The notes: generated by a model not told the origin, from the sequence alone. A stretch of 64,000 nt of DNA from Trema orientale (GCA_002914845.1 JXTC01000024.1:232923-296922); one strand, 5' to 3'; numbered from the stretch's first letter, positions 13,215 to 26,443 are shown. A program made the numbers and translations.

Positions 13215-16200
13215 TTACAGTAGCTCCCATCCCGAGTCACATGCATGACGAGTTTTCGAATTCTGCAAGTCAAACGATGCATCTTGGCTGGAATCTATGT
13301 CAGTGTCACCATACCATATTGCTAGCTGTTCGTACTCCTTTGCCAGCCTCTTCTTTGAAGCAAAAATGTCCCGTATCTTTTTCTAATTTGAGAAGAAGAG
13401 AAAATGAAAAGTTAGTTTGCCTGATCATCTTGCTGAAGAGACATACAAGAGTTCGACAAAGCGCAATTTTTCAAGAAACAAGAACTCTTACAAGTAACAA
13501 CAAAGTCAAAGTCTACATAGAGGAGAAGATTTTGTTTCTATATTTTTTCAAAAAAGCTATGGATTCTCAACATTTATGACAGAACTTCCCAAAAAACCAT
13601 ATTAGTTTAAGTAGAATGATCAAGACCCATAAAAACAAGTGTAGCAAGGTGCACAGGTGATACAATAATAAAAAGTGTCTAAACAGGAACCCACCAAGTC
13701 ATCAGTAATCATATAGATAACATAAGACCATGATGGCATGACCCGAAGAATAGGGGGATCGGAAAGGTGTGCTAGGCTTGACTTCTCCTTTTGACACTTG
13801 TCTCTAATGAGAAAAAGAAGTAACAACTAACATGGATGAACACTATAAGGAGGAAGCATTAACATGTCTTTCAGAAAAAAATGCGCTTGTCCTGACAATG
13901 CATTAATCTAGAACTGGAAGAAATAAACATGAACACCTTGAATTCAATTCAACTAAAGTTTGCCTTTGTCCAGAGAACCTCATGCAAAGCAGTCACTACC
14001 ATATTAGCCTTTGGGTTTACTTCAGCTACGCTTTACTGTTCATCGTTCTATGCAAGAGCTCTTTGTATTATTTGAAAAGGCATTCTACACTGCTACGGTG
14101 ATGATAATTAAAAATAAGTACTATCCTTTAAGCCCTTTCCAATTATGTTTTCATTCAATTAAACCTATATTTTCATAAAACATACTATGTAGTTGTAGCA
14201 AACTGAAAGAGGCAAAGCGAAGTACCTTGTATGAATCAAGCTTTCGAGCTCTGCGAGATACGGCATAAAGATCGCTATCATCTACAAAAACACAGCTCTC
14301 CTCAAGCTTCATCTCGTCACATAAGTCAATAGTTTCCATGCCAGAGTCAGCAACATCACCATTGGAGCCATCTGAACATGACATCAAAATCAAATCACAA
14401 GGATAGTATTAAAAGGCTGGTATTTGACAAAAATAGTCATATCAGGACATTCTGAAAGAAAACGAAAGGCCTACTTCCCCCACAACCACCCCCCTCCCCC
14501 CAACAACACACACACAATAAGTAAAAGTGTCAATCTACACCTAATATTTTTATTTATGTTTTATAATTTTGTCTCGACATGTAGTTTCCTGAGTTCCCTC
14601 ACTCAATTTTTAACAGAAGTTATTAGTTACACTTACAGCACACACCACAACATAAAAGATAGAAGCTGCAATTTCTCAATCTTAACAACACTGAACTGAA
14701 ACCTACCAAATATTCCAAGTTTTTGTGATATAATATGCAATTGTAGTTTAATAATCAGGACGTCCCACACTCTATAAAATTTTTATAATGCATCATTGCT
14801 TTAACTGCAAATTTCTGCTGTAACAATTAACAAATTCAGGTCATGACTGCTAAATTTCACAATGCACAGAAAAAGGCAATTTTTCTTCTCAACATTATTT
14901 TTGTCATTCATAATGGACAAAAGTATAATGCTTCAACGAAAGTGCAAGGTTGGGCTGCAATGAAGTGGGAGGACAAAGTAGTGGGTCGTATTCAATTAAA
15001 TGAAATTGGCAACTTCAACAGCACAACATTACGGTTGAGATTCTTCTTGATTGAAATAGAGGTGTATGTTTCCCTGTTTCTTGTCTCCAACCAGAAAAAT
15101 CAGTAACTAGATAAAACCAATATCATGTCCTGGGGATTGAAGAAAAGGGAAGGTGAGGAAAAAAAAATCATGTGTCAAAATGCACAATCCATAAATTACC
15201 ACTGCCTAGAGTAGGGAAAAGAGACTAAGAAGGAGAAAGCTAAAAGAATCTAGTATATCTTCCTCCAGATGACTCAGACAAATCCAATCTCACTATTTAT
15301 GTAAATTCCTTTCCCTATCAAAATGTTAAGTTGATGAAAATCACCTATGAAAGGAAACAGAGAACACAGAATGAAGAACAAACCAATAAATTCCAAGGAC
15401 AGGAAACTACTGGAGGAAACAAGTTGCTTCTCTAGTGCCTTGTCATTAATCGACATAATTGAGGCTGGTGTAGAAGAAAGGATCCCTCTAGGGTTGTCAG
15501 AGACACACCCAGCTAAGTCACCAGGATTACGGCAAAACATTGCTCCCGGAAATAAGACATCAGAAGTAGTAGAATCCCTTAATCTGGAACTGGTGGACGA
15601 AACAAGTCCTGTTCCTCTTATAATGTCTTCACCAAATACAACGAGCCTTTCAGATGGGATACTAGAATCACCGAAAAAACACTGTACGTCATCAGAGTAG
15701 CTATCACAAAAAACCCCTGTATCCCTTTTTATCTCCAGACTCTGAACTGAAGTTGCTGGTGCAACCTTGGCCGAAAAAACACATTCATTTTCAGGATCAG
15801 TTTCAGTGAGTTCATCAAGTGATAATGTTCTGGAGGATTCTGCCACATCAGGAGAAGTTAGCTCCAATTGTCCGTCTGCAGACTCCTTTTTGGAACTTAC
15901 ATAATTGCTCAAGTCTGAGTTTGCATTAGTCAAAATATTAATTTCCCTCGACGCTAATACAGAGCCTGAAGTTTCATAGGTATTTATAGACTTTGCATTT
16001 CTAAGTTGATCTGCATTATGATGTCCAGTGGATACATGACCACAACCCTGCTGCTGTTTCTCCACATGATCAATTGCATCTCTCAGTGAAACAACAGAGT
16101 CATTTTCCTGAAGAGTTTCAACAGATTCATCAAGTGAGGATGCTTCAAAGGATTCTGTCACACCAGGAAAAGTTGTTAGGTCCAGTGGTCCTTCTGCAGA

Positions 16201-17330
16201 CTCCTTTATCACATTGTCCTCATTGATCAAGTCTGAGTTTCCATCACTCAAACCAGGTCCTAATACAGGGACTGAAGTTCCAGGGGTATTTGTGGACTCC
16301 GCAGTTTTAAATTGATCAGCCTCATGATGTCCCGAGGATAAATGATCCAGCTGCTTCTGTGCATGATCTGTTGGATCAAATTCTGAAACACATTCATTAC
16401 TATGATTAGTTTCAATAAATTCATCAACTGATGATGCTTCAAAGGATTCTTTAACACAAGGGAAAGTTATCTCTGCTGGTCCATCGGAAGACTCCTTTAT
16501 AGTATTTTCGTCATTGCTCAAGCCTGAGTCTCCATTTGTCAAAACATTAATTTTCCTGGTTGCTAATACGGGGACTGAAGTTTCATAGGTATCTGTGGAG
16601 TTTGCATTTTTAGGTTGATCGGCATCATGGTGTTCCAATACATGACCTAGCTGCTTCTCTGCATGATCAATTGCATCAATCACCACGGGTGATTTCTTTA
16701 CAACAGCATCTGAAGAAACTTCCACTATACTTATGACTGAGTTATTACGTGTAAGCGTATTGATGGCAGCATCTCCTTCTGGAACCACTGCTTTAGCTTC
16801 ACATTTTACAGGATCCACTGAAAGAGGAAGAAAATCTTGGACAACACCAGAACAAAATTTCTTGAAACTACCACCTACAGTGTGCACATGGTTTTCAACA
16901 TATTTAAACGTATCCTGCAACATTTAAAAGAGTTTCTGTAAGATAATAGGAATTAATGATTCTGGTCAAAAGCAGCCAAGTCCACAAGTTCAATAAAGAT
17001 ACGTCTTTTCCTTATACCTTTTAACCACTGATTGGCTTGGACCAAATTTATCAGAAAACATACTCCAAATTTTACCGTTAACATAGATACCATTTTTGCA
17101 TTCTGGACACAAATGACCGAAAAATACATTCCAGGAATACAAAGAAAGAAACGAAAAGTAAATGTCATGAATAAATCACTAAAGCAACTTAAAAAAGAAA
17201 AATATTATAATTAAAATAAGGAATAAAAAAGTACCTGAATTGTAATATCATTCACCTCTGGAATAATTCCTTCAAACTTATGGTAAATGTTTCCAGCCCA
17301 GTTCATACCCTTACTCTTTGAATCCTTCAT
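13215..17330 (-). CDS. Uncharacterised plant protein with three tandem ~100-residue repeats
   Basis: No function is known to me. Coding exons on the minus strand: 17330-17235, 16914-15345 (or to 15384), 14371-14226 and 13382-13215; with the first donor the product is about 659 aa. The ends look conserved: the N-terminus reads MNWAGNIYHKFEGIIPEV then DTFKYVENHVHTVGGSFKKF and VVQDFLP, and the C-terminus DDSDLYAVSRRARKLDSYK then KKIRDIFASKKRLAKEYEQL and AIWYGDTDID. I recall similar ends in unannotated proteins of other dicots. The middle is acidic, Ser/Thr-rich and probably disordered. It holds three tandem copies starting D(A/P)(I/T)DH(A/V)xKQ at 16677, 16377 and 16080. No signal peptide or clear membrane segment, apart from a hydrophobic stretch present only if the 15345 donor is used. 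Both candidate donors have the same phase; 15345 matches the consensus better. Confidence 0.8.
15769..16677 (-). repeat. Three in-frame tandem repeats inside the large exon
   Basis: Units of about 100, 99 and 104 codons at 16677-16378, 16377-16081 and 16080-15769. Shared landmarks in order: DHxxKQ, HHxADQ, a TxTxxTSVPVL-like block, LTN/SDLSN-like block, KES(A/S)(D/E)GP, a F(P/E)xVxES block, SxDE and ET. Unit 1 and unit 2 share FEASS exactly, while unit 3 is more diverged. All three stay open and in frame, so the triplication was kept under coding constraint. Confidence 0.88.
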
Positions 17331-18608
17331 GGATAATAAACTTCACCTTCATCCATTCAAATGAAGTACTAGTGAAAACTTTGACAGTTCGGTAATAGGA
17401 TCACTATGACAATATACATCCCAGGGTAAGTTACTCTAAAGCTGAAAAAACAGGATTAGTTTGCATATAAGAAATTATCCATGTGAAAGCAAAAAGTGGG
17501 AGAGACATAGAAGTTTCCCTGTTCCCCAAGAATGCGAAAGTATGTTTAGCTGAATAAAGGAATTCCTGTGTCTACCAAAAGCTGTACAAAATTTTAACCA
17601 ACATTTAATCATAAGGACGCAATCCTATTTTATCATGTTAGCATCCATAGAGTCTAAAGTGTGTGGCCTATCATTTCAGCGAGGAAGAAAATGAAAAAAC
17701 TGATCACACACGACAAAACAAAATAGGGAGCCTCACACATTCATATGCGCAATTACTGGTTATAGGGAAAACCAAATTGAGAAATATCCTTATAAATATT
17801 AAATAAAGTTCACAAAAACTAATAACCTAACCACCATCAAGCTGACAAGGAATGGTAGTTCAGATGTGGCCAGAGCGCATAAGCATTTAAAAAATAAAAC
17901 AAAAGTAAAAAAACCATGGAGGAGATAGAATCACTGAAACCCAGTTGAGCAGTGGAACCAAGAAGAAAGTTACACCAAAGAAAACCAAATTCATCATAAT
18001 CTTCTCTCTCTACTTTTGCTGCTTAAGTATCAACGATATGGGATTGCATAACCCAGTTACTGTTTTGCACTTTAGTAAACAATCAAGTATTTGGAAAGCA
18101 AAATCCCTTTCAGGCCAAAGAAAGGAAACATATGTATGTATATATGATCTTGTAAGTACTGACAAGTCTAATCCAAAGCAACAAATACAGCTTGATAATT
18201 AAAGCTGCTAGTTGGGCATTATTACCAAGTAGCAGAGAGTACCAATAACAACTCTATTTCAAAGAAGTTCACCTCCTACAAACCCAAACGATTTCAATTC
18301 ATACATAAAACACGCACTTATTAACATACATGCACTAGACACATAACATATACATATATGTAAATATAACACATATGTATATATACACAGATAGAGATAC
18401 ATACGTAAATACACACAAGTACATAAGGTGGTGGATAATAAGGCAAATAAAATTAATAGCAAAAAAAAAGAAGGAAAATTTAGAATTGAGGTTAAAGGAG
18501 AAAACACCAGAACCGATCACTATGAAGAAAAGAACGAAAGAAACATGGGGAAAAGTATTAGCATCATCGGAGGAAGAAGAAGAAGAAGAAGAAGAAGAGA
18601 AGAATTAC

Positions 18609-18760
18609 CGGAAACTGTAGAGTCCGGTGACCGGTAGAGAGTCTGTATCGCCTGTAACACGGCAGCTTCATAAGCCGCCGAACCAGTGGCTGGTGACTTG
18701 GTGGGGGCGCTTTGAGCTTTGCCAACAGGGTTTTTGGGATTTGGGTTAGCAACAATCTCA
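18609..18760 (-). other. Probable 5' untranslated first exon of the repeat-protein gene
   Basis: On the minus strand this GC-richer block ends in a good donor (CCG then GTAATT at 18608-18603), while upstream sequence turns AT-rich. It fits a non-coding first exon spliced over about 1.2 kb to an acceptor near 17450 (poly-T then CAG), ahead of the ATG at 17330. A long reading frame without ATG also crosses it; see findings. Confidence 0.5.
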
Positions 18761-18810
18761 GGGTTTAATATAAGTACTTTTTTTTATTGTTCTTAAACTA
18801 TTATTTTATT

Positions 18811-19036
18811 GGAGCGTGTCTACAGTAGGACGCCTACGTAGTGGCCTGTCTATTCATTCACCGTTGGATGGAAATCTGTATATAAATAGATTTTTCATAG
18901 ATTCTCGTTATTCCTCACAGATTCTCATCCAACGATAATTAAGGCATGACCCATAGATTCCCGTTATTCCTCACAGATTCTCATCCAACGATAATTAAGG
19001 CATGACTCGTAGGACGCTTCTACCGTAGCCATCCCC
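18811..19036. mobile_element. Foldback MITE, copy 1 (family shared with 31687-31836)
   Basis: A 226-bp non-coding element with imperfect terminal inverted repeats: left GGAGCGTGTCTACAGTAGGA, right end (read inward) GGATGGCTACGGTAGAAGCG. Both ends continue into CCTACG. The interior also pairs (ACCGTTGGATG against CATCCAACG). It carries an internal tandem duplication of 56 bp (18896-18951 and 18952-19007). The target duplication is not clear, so the superfamily is undecided. Its ends and interior match the second copy 12.8 kb away. Confidence 0.75.
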
Positions 19037-19039
19037 TAT

Positions 19040-20690
19040 TGTTATTATTATCTTTCTTTTTTTCGCTAAATTAAAGGGATATAAAAGGTCTTTTGCTTTT
19101 TCAACAGACGAAAGAGATAAAGGCTCTGAGTTTTTTTTTTTTTTTTTTCTACGGAAAAGGTTTTTTAATTTTAATTTTCAAATTAGTATATATCTTCATT
19201 CTATTAGATAAAAATATTTGAATATTAAAAAAAAATATGTGTTTTTTTTAAATGGAAAAAAGTGTGTACTACTATTATTCTTTTTCTTTTTTGTTTTTTT
19301 TTGAAAGGATGCTATTATTATTATTATTATTCCTTTTGGTCAATGTGAGTAGCAATTAATGTGCATTCTAAAGAGAATGTTTTGACTTTAGGTTGATTTT
19401 ATTATTATAATAGATAAATATGTGTACGCGTACACATAACGAGGACGTTTGATTTTATTTTTAGGTTGATTTTAGCTACTTGTTGGGTGTTTGTCTGTTC
19501 TTTCTTATGTTCCTTCAATAATAATAGATTTTTTTTTTTTTGGTGGCTCGGAACAGGTAGGTTTCTTTGCTTATTCTCCCTACTTTTTCATTATCAATGT
19601 TGGTTATCTTGTTTTGCTTATAGCAACTCCAACCTAATACACCAAAAAAATGGCGAGTTGGAGGAGCAACAGAACGCCATTCCCCCTTTTTCACGCCAAA
19701 TTGGCGGCGGATTGCTTTTACTTCGTTATACTACCATTTCTTTTTCCGCAAAAACAAAAAATCAAAATCAAAATCGAGAGATGAAGGATCTCAACTAAAA
19801 TAGATTCTTTCTGCATTTTTTTCCACCTTTTGTGCCCCAAATTCAAGGGCCACTTTAATGTACCTAAAATATTTATCTGAAAGCAATTGAAGGAAGAATC
19901 TCTCTTTTTATACAATTTGATAGTGCAGCAGGCACAGAAAGTGTTCTCCTTAAAACTTTAAATTTATTGTACATAATATATAAGTTACGAAGTTCATTCT
20001 GGGTGAAAAAAGAAAATAGCTACCGCAATAAATTGCTGGAGAAAATAAAGTCACAAAATTGTTTAAATTTAAACTTTGTTTTAAACCACACCTCCTGAAA
20101 TCCTGAATAAACTTACTCGATTAAAATCAAATTAATTTAAAGAGAAAAAAAAAGGGAGATGATTAGTGAAGGAAACGGTACAGCTGTGACGACACCGTAC
20201 ACTAATACCATTTATTAATATGTGAACACAAATAATGGTTAATACACATAAGAATACGAATATTTGTCATTATATAACTATTTTTTCTCTGACTAAGGTC
20301 TAAGGAACGTATCTCCACTACTCTCTTCTCTCTTTTTTTTTTTTTTTTGAAGTACTTAAATCAACATTGTGCCAAAGAACAGAATGATAACATTGCAACG
20401 TCAGTTCAAAGAATTAGAATATGTTGAATCAGCTAACGTTTTCACTAACGTCTTTCTTCTCAAAAGTGAAAACAAATAAGATACGTTTTACCAACCCGAT
20501 ATGCTTTTTTTTTTTTTTTTCAAGTATCTAAACATAGTAATCAAAATTGAAAAGGTTAAATTCATTAAATTATTTAGGAATACATAAAGTTTTTTTTTTC
20601 CTAAACTTGGACAAAACTCCCAACATAATGGGTACACCCTTTAATTTAGTGATAAATCCCAACCGACGCAAATGAAAGCACCAGAGAGGC
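19040..20690. other. Intergenic AT-rich region left of the UBA2 3' end
   Basis: Holds poly-T/poly-A runs, short ATT repeats (about 19312-19330) and no convincing gene. The 110-codon open frame near 19466-19798 is low-complexity with no recognisable family. The promoter of the repeat-protein gene should lie at the left end, partly displaced by the MITE at 18811-19036. Confidence 0.5.
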
Positions 20691-20699
20691 TTGTCCAAC

Positions 20700-23600
20700 A
20701 GTCTGATTTCCGTTCCACTTCTGCCATCTCAAAACTCGAACAAAAGAAAAAAAAAACACACACAGAGACCAATATACAAAATCGTTCAAGTCATTTCAGA
20801 AACTTATGCACATACCAGAACAAGTACACCGCATACTATTTCTCAACCATTTCTGGCAACACCAACAAATTTTTTTGAATATATATACATATATATATAT
20901 ATCAAAAAGATCAGGGAGCAGGCAACGATAAATGATTCTACCAAATCCGAATAAGCCGGTACACACAAAGTTAGCATGAAACAGAAATGACTGAAATTAT
21001 CACTCTTAAGTAGTTCTAGGACTAATTGGAAGAAGTATAGCACAATCAACAACTACAACAATGGAAGATCCTACGGGTCAGTTCTGTTAAAAATACTTTG
21101 CCCAAAAAAGGAAGCAAAATATTTAGTTGCAGCACCGCTTTACTATTAACTTTACTTTTACTCTCAGCAAAACAAACAGCCAGAAAATTGATGTGTAATT
21201 GGATCATAGGATGTGCCATAAAATACACATTTTTATTACCCAACCAACCATCAGGAGAGGCAAATACAATGGATACACTAATCAGTAAGATTGATAAGGT
21301 AACAATTATGCAAAAACAGCCAATGAAAAGCAATAGTCATGTTTCTAATCCTCCAATCTACCAATAAAAGAATTATTCCAATTTACTCAGGCTTCTACAG
21401 AAGGGGGAAAAGTGCTCCATTTGCAAAAATCTTTGTAATTTCCAACTATTATCCAAATCAAATTACTCGACTAATTGCTTCACTTTCAGGAAACGAATCA
21501 ACAAACAAAAACCCCCCTATTATCCCAGAAAAAGAAAACCACGAGAAATACAACCATACACAACTTTGAAGCATAAAATTTTATAACATAAATAGAAATA
21601 ATTATTAATTGGTCATATCTACTAACTGAATCATTAGTCTGGTTTTACCTACAACCAAAAGAAGAGAGAGGGAGGGGGGATCAAAGACACGCAGCATCTG
21701 CGCTTGTACATAGCAATTATGCAGCCACAGAACACAGCCAAAAGTACAGATCCGGAACGTCAGATGGGCGGAAACTACCATGCGGCCATTTTTAGTGCCA
21801 CAGAAGCATAACCATCCTAAATCACAAATTCATAGGAATCACTGATATGCCGTCAACCAAAAAACCACTCCCAAATACATGAGTAGATTCTTTGGTCTCA
21901 ATGCAACAACATCTCAAAGAGGATACAAATTGTCATACACAAACACAGGAAGGGAAAAGAGGATTAAGGCTTGGGCCTCAAGCATAATATAAGAGATAGA
22001 ATGAAGCAAAGCAGTTGTAACAAAGCAACAACTTAAAACTGTCATCGCATGAGAAAGCAAAGATGCTAGTACCAAAAGGTTTAAAATAGCATCTCATGGA
22101 TTCAGTACAATACCAAGAGTCCAAGTGCAATAGGCATGGTGAAGGAAAACAATTATTTTAACCCATCCCCAACTGGAACCAAATTTGAGTCCACAACCAA
22201 GATTTCCAAGGTCACTGTCATGCGATAAAAGAACTACCCAGCTAAACCACCAGATGTTTAATCAGCTAGCCAGCTTGCAAAATATTAGCAGTTGAAACGT
22301 ATCTATAATACAAAGGGTAAACTTCAAAGTCCAGTGCAAGGCATGACAAAGTGACCAAAAAGAATCCAGCAAAAGCAACATCCCTCAACCCAAAAAATGG
22401 AGGAATATATAGTCAATGGAATGAAGCAAATGCTCAACAAGGACCAACCTAACAATACCATAAATCTACACTCAAGTTTTTTCCCCCTATAAAAATACAT
22501 TTAAATTGAGGAAATATATACAACCACAATTATTAAGTTCATTAAACAAAATTTGAATAGCTTCATCAGGTGGTACATCAATTCATCGTTAAAAGAAAAG
22601 TAACAAGAGAAAATATAGCTAATATCAAGGAGAAAGTATGTCAGCACTTATATTACTAAACTACGTTATTGATAAAATGCCAGATGGCACATAAGCTCGA
22701 AGTACAAAAACAAAACTTGTCATATTTTTTTTTCTAATAACACTCAGAAATGAAACAAAAACTAAAGGAGCAGAAGGAACAGAGGAAGTAGCTTTAAAAC
22801 CACAGCTAATACAATCATCAAACCAGAGCATATAGTCTGCAATCACCAGAACCATAAAAAGCATCTGCGCCGAACAAGCGGTCAAAAACCTGAATCAAAC
22901 ATCCATCAACAACTCAATTCATCATTCCATAGAATCTTAAAGCAGACTAACAATACACTCAGGCAACAGGGTATTGACACATCATGCATACTTTAAAAAT
23001 CAAACAAACAAGAGAGTAACAAAGCATCAACAAACCTACTTTGCAACGTAATAAAAAATTCTTTAGCTCACACACCCCTCCCAAAATCACACCAAAAATT
23101 TCAAGACGAAAGTAATAAATCCTAATCAAAACTATGAATTCACCATAAAGGTTGCACAAAAGCAAAGGAAAGAACACACACGCCAACCAAAACCACAACC
23201 ACAGAAAACATGTATCCTTATAACATACAAAAAGAAGAAACAAATAAACAAATGAAAGAAAAAACATGTCAGGTCATTAAAATCAAATCTTATAATTATT
23301 TAAGGAAAACCTACTTAAACAATCCTTAAGCACAAAACAAGGTAAACAAAACAGCAAACATAAGAAACTTTGCAACGATGGAAGCAAGGCAAACGAATCA
23401 CTTGATTTACAATTTCAATTCAAAAACTTATTTATCTATGCTGAAAACGACATTCCAAAAGTTTCCAGAAACTAGAAAAAGGGGAAAAAAATCCTTACCA
23501 ATGATTTGCAAAGCATAAAAACCAAATCAAAGAGAAAGGAATACAAGCATTGCATGTTTGGTAAATGCTCCTTCAGCAATCCTCTACTCAAACTAAACAC

Positions 23601-25081
23601 TCGAAGGAAAAACTTGATATAACACAAAAGAACAGCACACTTGTCAGTATTTTTTTTCAATAAGATGGAATTTAAACAAGAAAAGGAAAAAAGAGAGAAG
23701 AAACGAAAAAGGGTACAAAAGATTAGAACAAAGGTGGACAAGCAGTTCTACTGAAGAACAGGCGAATGACACAACAAAAGGATAAACAACCAAAACACCA
23801 AATTAAATAGAACTAGAATTCCCAAATAACATCCCCCAAACACCACACAACCGAGTTCTAAGCCAAAAGTTTTTTTTTTCCTGAAAAAAAATCCTTTGCT
23901 ATATCTTTCTGTCATACACAATAAAGAGAAAATAAACAGTTTTATCATATGGATTAAGAAAAGCAGCTCTTGTGACTTGACATGAAACATTTGGAAGCAC
24001 CAATCAAATTAAACAATGAATACAGACAGTGTGCTCAGAGACAACAAACCCCAAAAGGCACCAATTGGTGGACAGAATGGCACATTGATTGAACACAAGT
24101 TTGATCAATCCATATTTCATTTTTATGTAAAAACATATCACGATTCATAAGAAAAAACAGTGCACAAAACTATTGAAAACAGTGAGAAAGTTTCTTTTTC
24201 CTTTCAAAAAAAAGGAGATAATATAGTTGTAATTCATACATTACAAGTTACAAACAACTTTCTGGGGAGTGCTACAAATTATGAGCTTTACAGAAATTAT
24301 AATCTCCAACCAGGAAAATGAAAATATAACCATAAACTTTAATTTACAACTTAAAAGATAAATCATAGCATTTCCATAGAACACGACATACCAGGCCAAT
24401 ACATCAAATTAGAAAATTCAAACATAATATAGACATGCGCACACTCATAAAAGTAAAAAATAAGAAAAAGCAACTAAGTATGAAGAACATCAGGCTTTTT
24501 AACCATATATACTACAATACCAATAAAAAAGGAAGCATGAAACTTATCAGCGAAGATGCTTATCACATTCGCTTAAAATAAAGCCTATTTTAGCCTAATA
24601 AAGAACAAGAGATGAGATACGATTAGCACATCACAAGGGAAGACTACAACAGATGGTACTCTAAAGAATAACAATCCAATTCCAAGTAAGGAAGTCGAAC
24701 AACCAAAGAGTCACATCTAAAAAATGCTATTAAAAAAAAACACTTGATCACCCAGATATCCCGACAACACAAAAATTAATAAAAGAAGAATAAACATAAC
24801 ATAGAGTACACAAACATGTAAAATCGAAGTAGTAGCTTAATATAAAGTATATATTAACAAAAATTCAAGCATATTATGTACACATATAAAGAACAAAGGG
24901 ATAATTCAGGGACAAATAATAAAGAACCATAAGAGAGAAACAACAAGATAAAGAAGCCACATACATTAATTCTAACTTACAAGAACAAAGAAACTCACAG
25001 TGGGTGCCGAAACCAACAAAAGCAGAAACAATAGCAACGGAGTAAAGAAAACAAAAAAGAGCTAATGGCAGAAAAATTACC
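20700..25081 (-). other. Probable 3'UTR exons and introns of the UBA2 gene
   Basis: The UBA2 stop codon (TGA at 25084-25082) is followed one base later by a strong donor (GAG then GTAATT), so transcription must continue to downstream exons in this tract. Candidate exons on the minus strand include one starting after a clear acceptor (TTGATTCAG) at about 22887, and a GC-richer block at about 21664-21830 followed by TTGTAG. Much of the rest is AT-rich and intron-like. I cannot place the poly(A) site. Confidence 0.5.
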
Positions 25082-26443
25082 TCAATAATAAGGTGGCGGG
25101 TACATTCCTCCATGTGGAACCCTCGGCAAAGGAGATGTACCAGATTGCTGATGGTGCGGACCTGGATATGAAGACGAAGATGACAAGCCATAATGACCAC
25201 TCTCGGGATACCCACCAGAGGGCCCTCCACCAGAATTTGGAGGTATTCTGTACAAAGAAGAGGCACCACCAGCTGCACCACCTGCTCCACCCAATCCACC
25301 ACCACCACCTGCACCACCCAGTCCCCCACCGGGGCCTCCCAATCCACCACCAGCACCACCACCTCCTAATCCACCATAGCCAGTCGACCCCGGTCCTCCG
25401 TAACCACTGAAAGGGCCTCCAATCCCACCACCATAGCCTCCATGAGCACCACCCAAAGACGACGCCGCTTGACTATTCACCCCAGACAACCCCGGACCTC
25501 CCATTGACGAGTTCAAAGGATGATGACCCATTGATGGCGGCCCTGAAAACCCGGTATAAGACCCAATTCCCCCCGGCCCACCGAATTGACCCCCCGGCGG
25601 AGCCATACCCATCCCATCTCCGTGTGCATTCCCTGGACCGCCCACCGGAGCTTGAACTCCATCCGGGCCGGCGCCACCCTGCTTCCCTTTCTTCCCATCG
25701 ATGGCCAATTTGCAATTGAGCTGCCGCCCCTCAATCGTCTTCACCGGATCCACCAGCGCCGCCTGCGCCCCCTCGGGGGTCTTGTAAACAAACAACGCAT
25801 AACCCCTGCACTTCCCCGTCTGCTTGTCGAACCCCAACGGTCCCTCCTCAATCTCACCGTACAGAGCAAAATGGGCCAACAGCTTATCCGACGCCATATC
25901 GTACGGCACATTGGCGACATAAATCTTCCTCAGCGAAACATCGGCCGCGGCGGCGTTGGAGGTAGCGTTCGAACCGGAGTTGCCCGCCGCGGCAAGCTGC
26001 GTCACCGTCATCCTCCCGTCGATCTTCTTGCTGGGCTCCTTGAGGGCGAGGAGAGCGCCATCGACGTGCCTGAACGTGACGAAGCCGTAGCCCTTGCTCT
26101 TCCCAGTGGCCTTGTCGAGGATCACGACGGCCTCCTCGAGCTCGCCGTAGGCGGAGAAGAGGGCGCGGAGGCCCTCGGTGGTGGTGTCCCACCCGAGTCC
26201 CCTGATGAAGAGCTTCCGCTGGGAGACATCGCGATCGGCGATCGATCGAACGGCGTCGAGCACGTCGGCGTGGCGGGCGACGGCTTCCTGGAGGATATCG
26301 AGGAGCTGGTCCGGAGTGAACGGGTCGATGAGCTTCCGAGCGTCCTGGGGCGAGAGCTTCGTGAGGGAAGAGTCGAGGGCGTCGCCGCCGCCGGCCGACA
26401 CGACGCCGTTCTCCTCCATCTTGCGCTTCTTCGAGGGGTCCAT
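25082..26443 (-). CDS. UBA2C: UBP1-associated protein 2-like, double RRM (UBA2c type)
   Basis: Nuclear hnRNP-type RNA-binding protein of the UBA2 family, which binds U-rich 3'UTRs and is linked to mRNA stability, wounding and stress responses. One coding exon, 453 aa, entirely on the minus strand. Seen: a conserved N-terminal helix region ([20 protein letters not shown], about 29-48), then RRM1 with RNP2 KLFIRGL (77-83) and RNP1 [10 protein letters not shown] (115-124), RRM2 with RNP2 KIYVANV (173-179) and RNP1-like [10 protein letters not shown] (211-220), and a Gly/Pro/Ser-rich low-complexity tail from about 260 to the end (PPPYY). Length is slightly above Arabidopsis UBA2c. The ATG at 26443 is the first in frame and lies in a GC-rich leader. 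Neighbour genes support UBA2c rather than UBA2a/b. The intron just after the stop is notable. Confidence 0.93.
   Translation of the reverse strand: MDPSKKRKMEENGVVSAGGGDALDSSLTKLSPQDARKLIDPFTPDQLLDILQEAVARHADVLDAVRSIADRDVSQRKLFIRGLGWDTTTEGLRALFSAYGELEEAVVILDKATGKSKGYGFVTFRHVDGALLALKEPSKKIDGRMTVTQLAAAGNSGSNATSNAAAADVSLRKIYVANVPYDMASDKLLAHFALYGEIEEGPLGFDKQTGKCRGYALFVYKTPEGAQAALVDPVKTIEGRQLNCKLAIDGKKGKQGGAGPDGVQAPVGGPGNAHGDGMGMAPPGGQFGGPGGIGSYTGFSGPPSMGHHPLNSSMGGPGLSGVNSQAASSLGGAHGGYGGGIGGPFSGYGGPGSTGYGGLGGGGAGGGLGGPGGGLGGAGGGGGLGGAGGAAGGASSLYRIPPNSGGGPSGGYPESGHYGLSSSSSYPGPHHQQSGTSPLPRVPHGGMYPPPYY

Noticed and set aside
19466-19798. 110-codon open frame left of UBA2
   Set aside because: Composition follows the AT-rich DNA, with Phe/Leu then Gln/Asn stretches; no domain, no conserved context.
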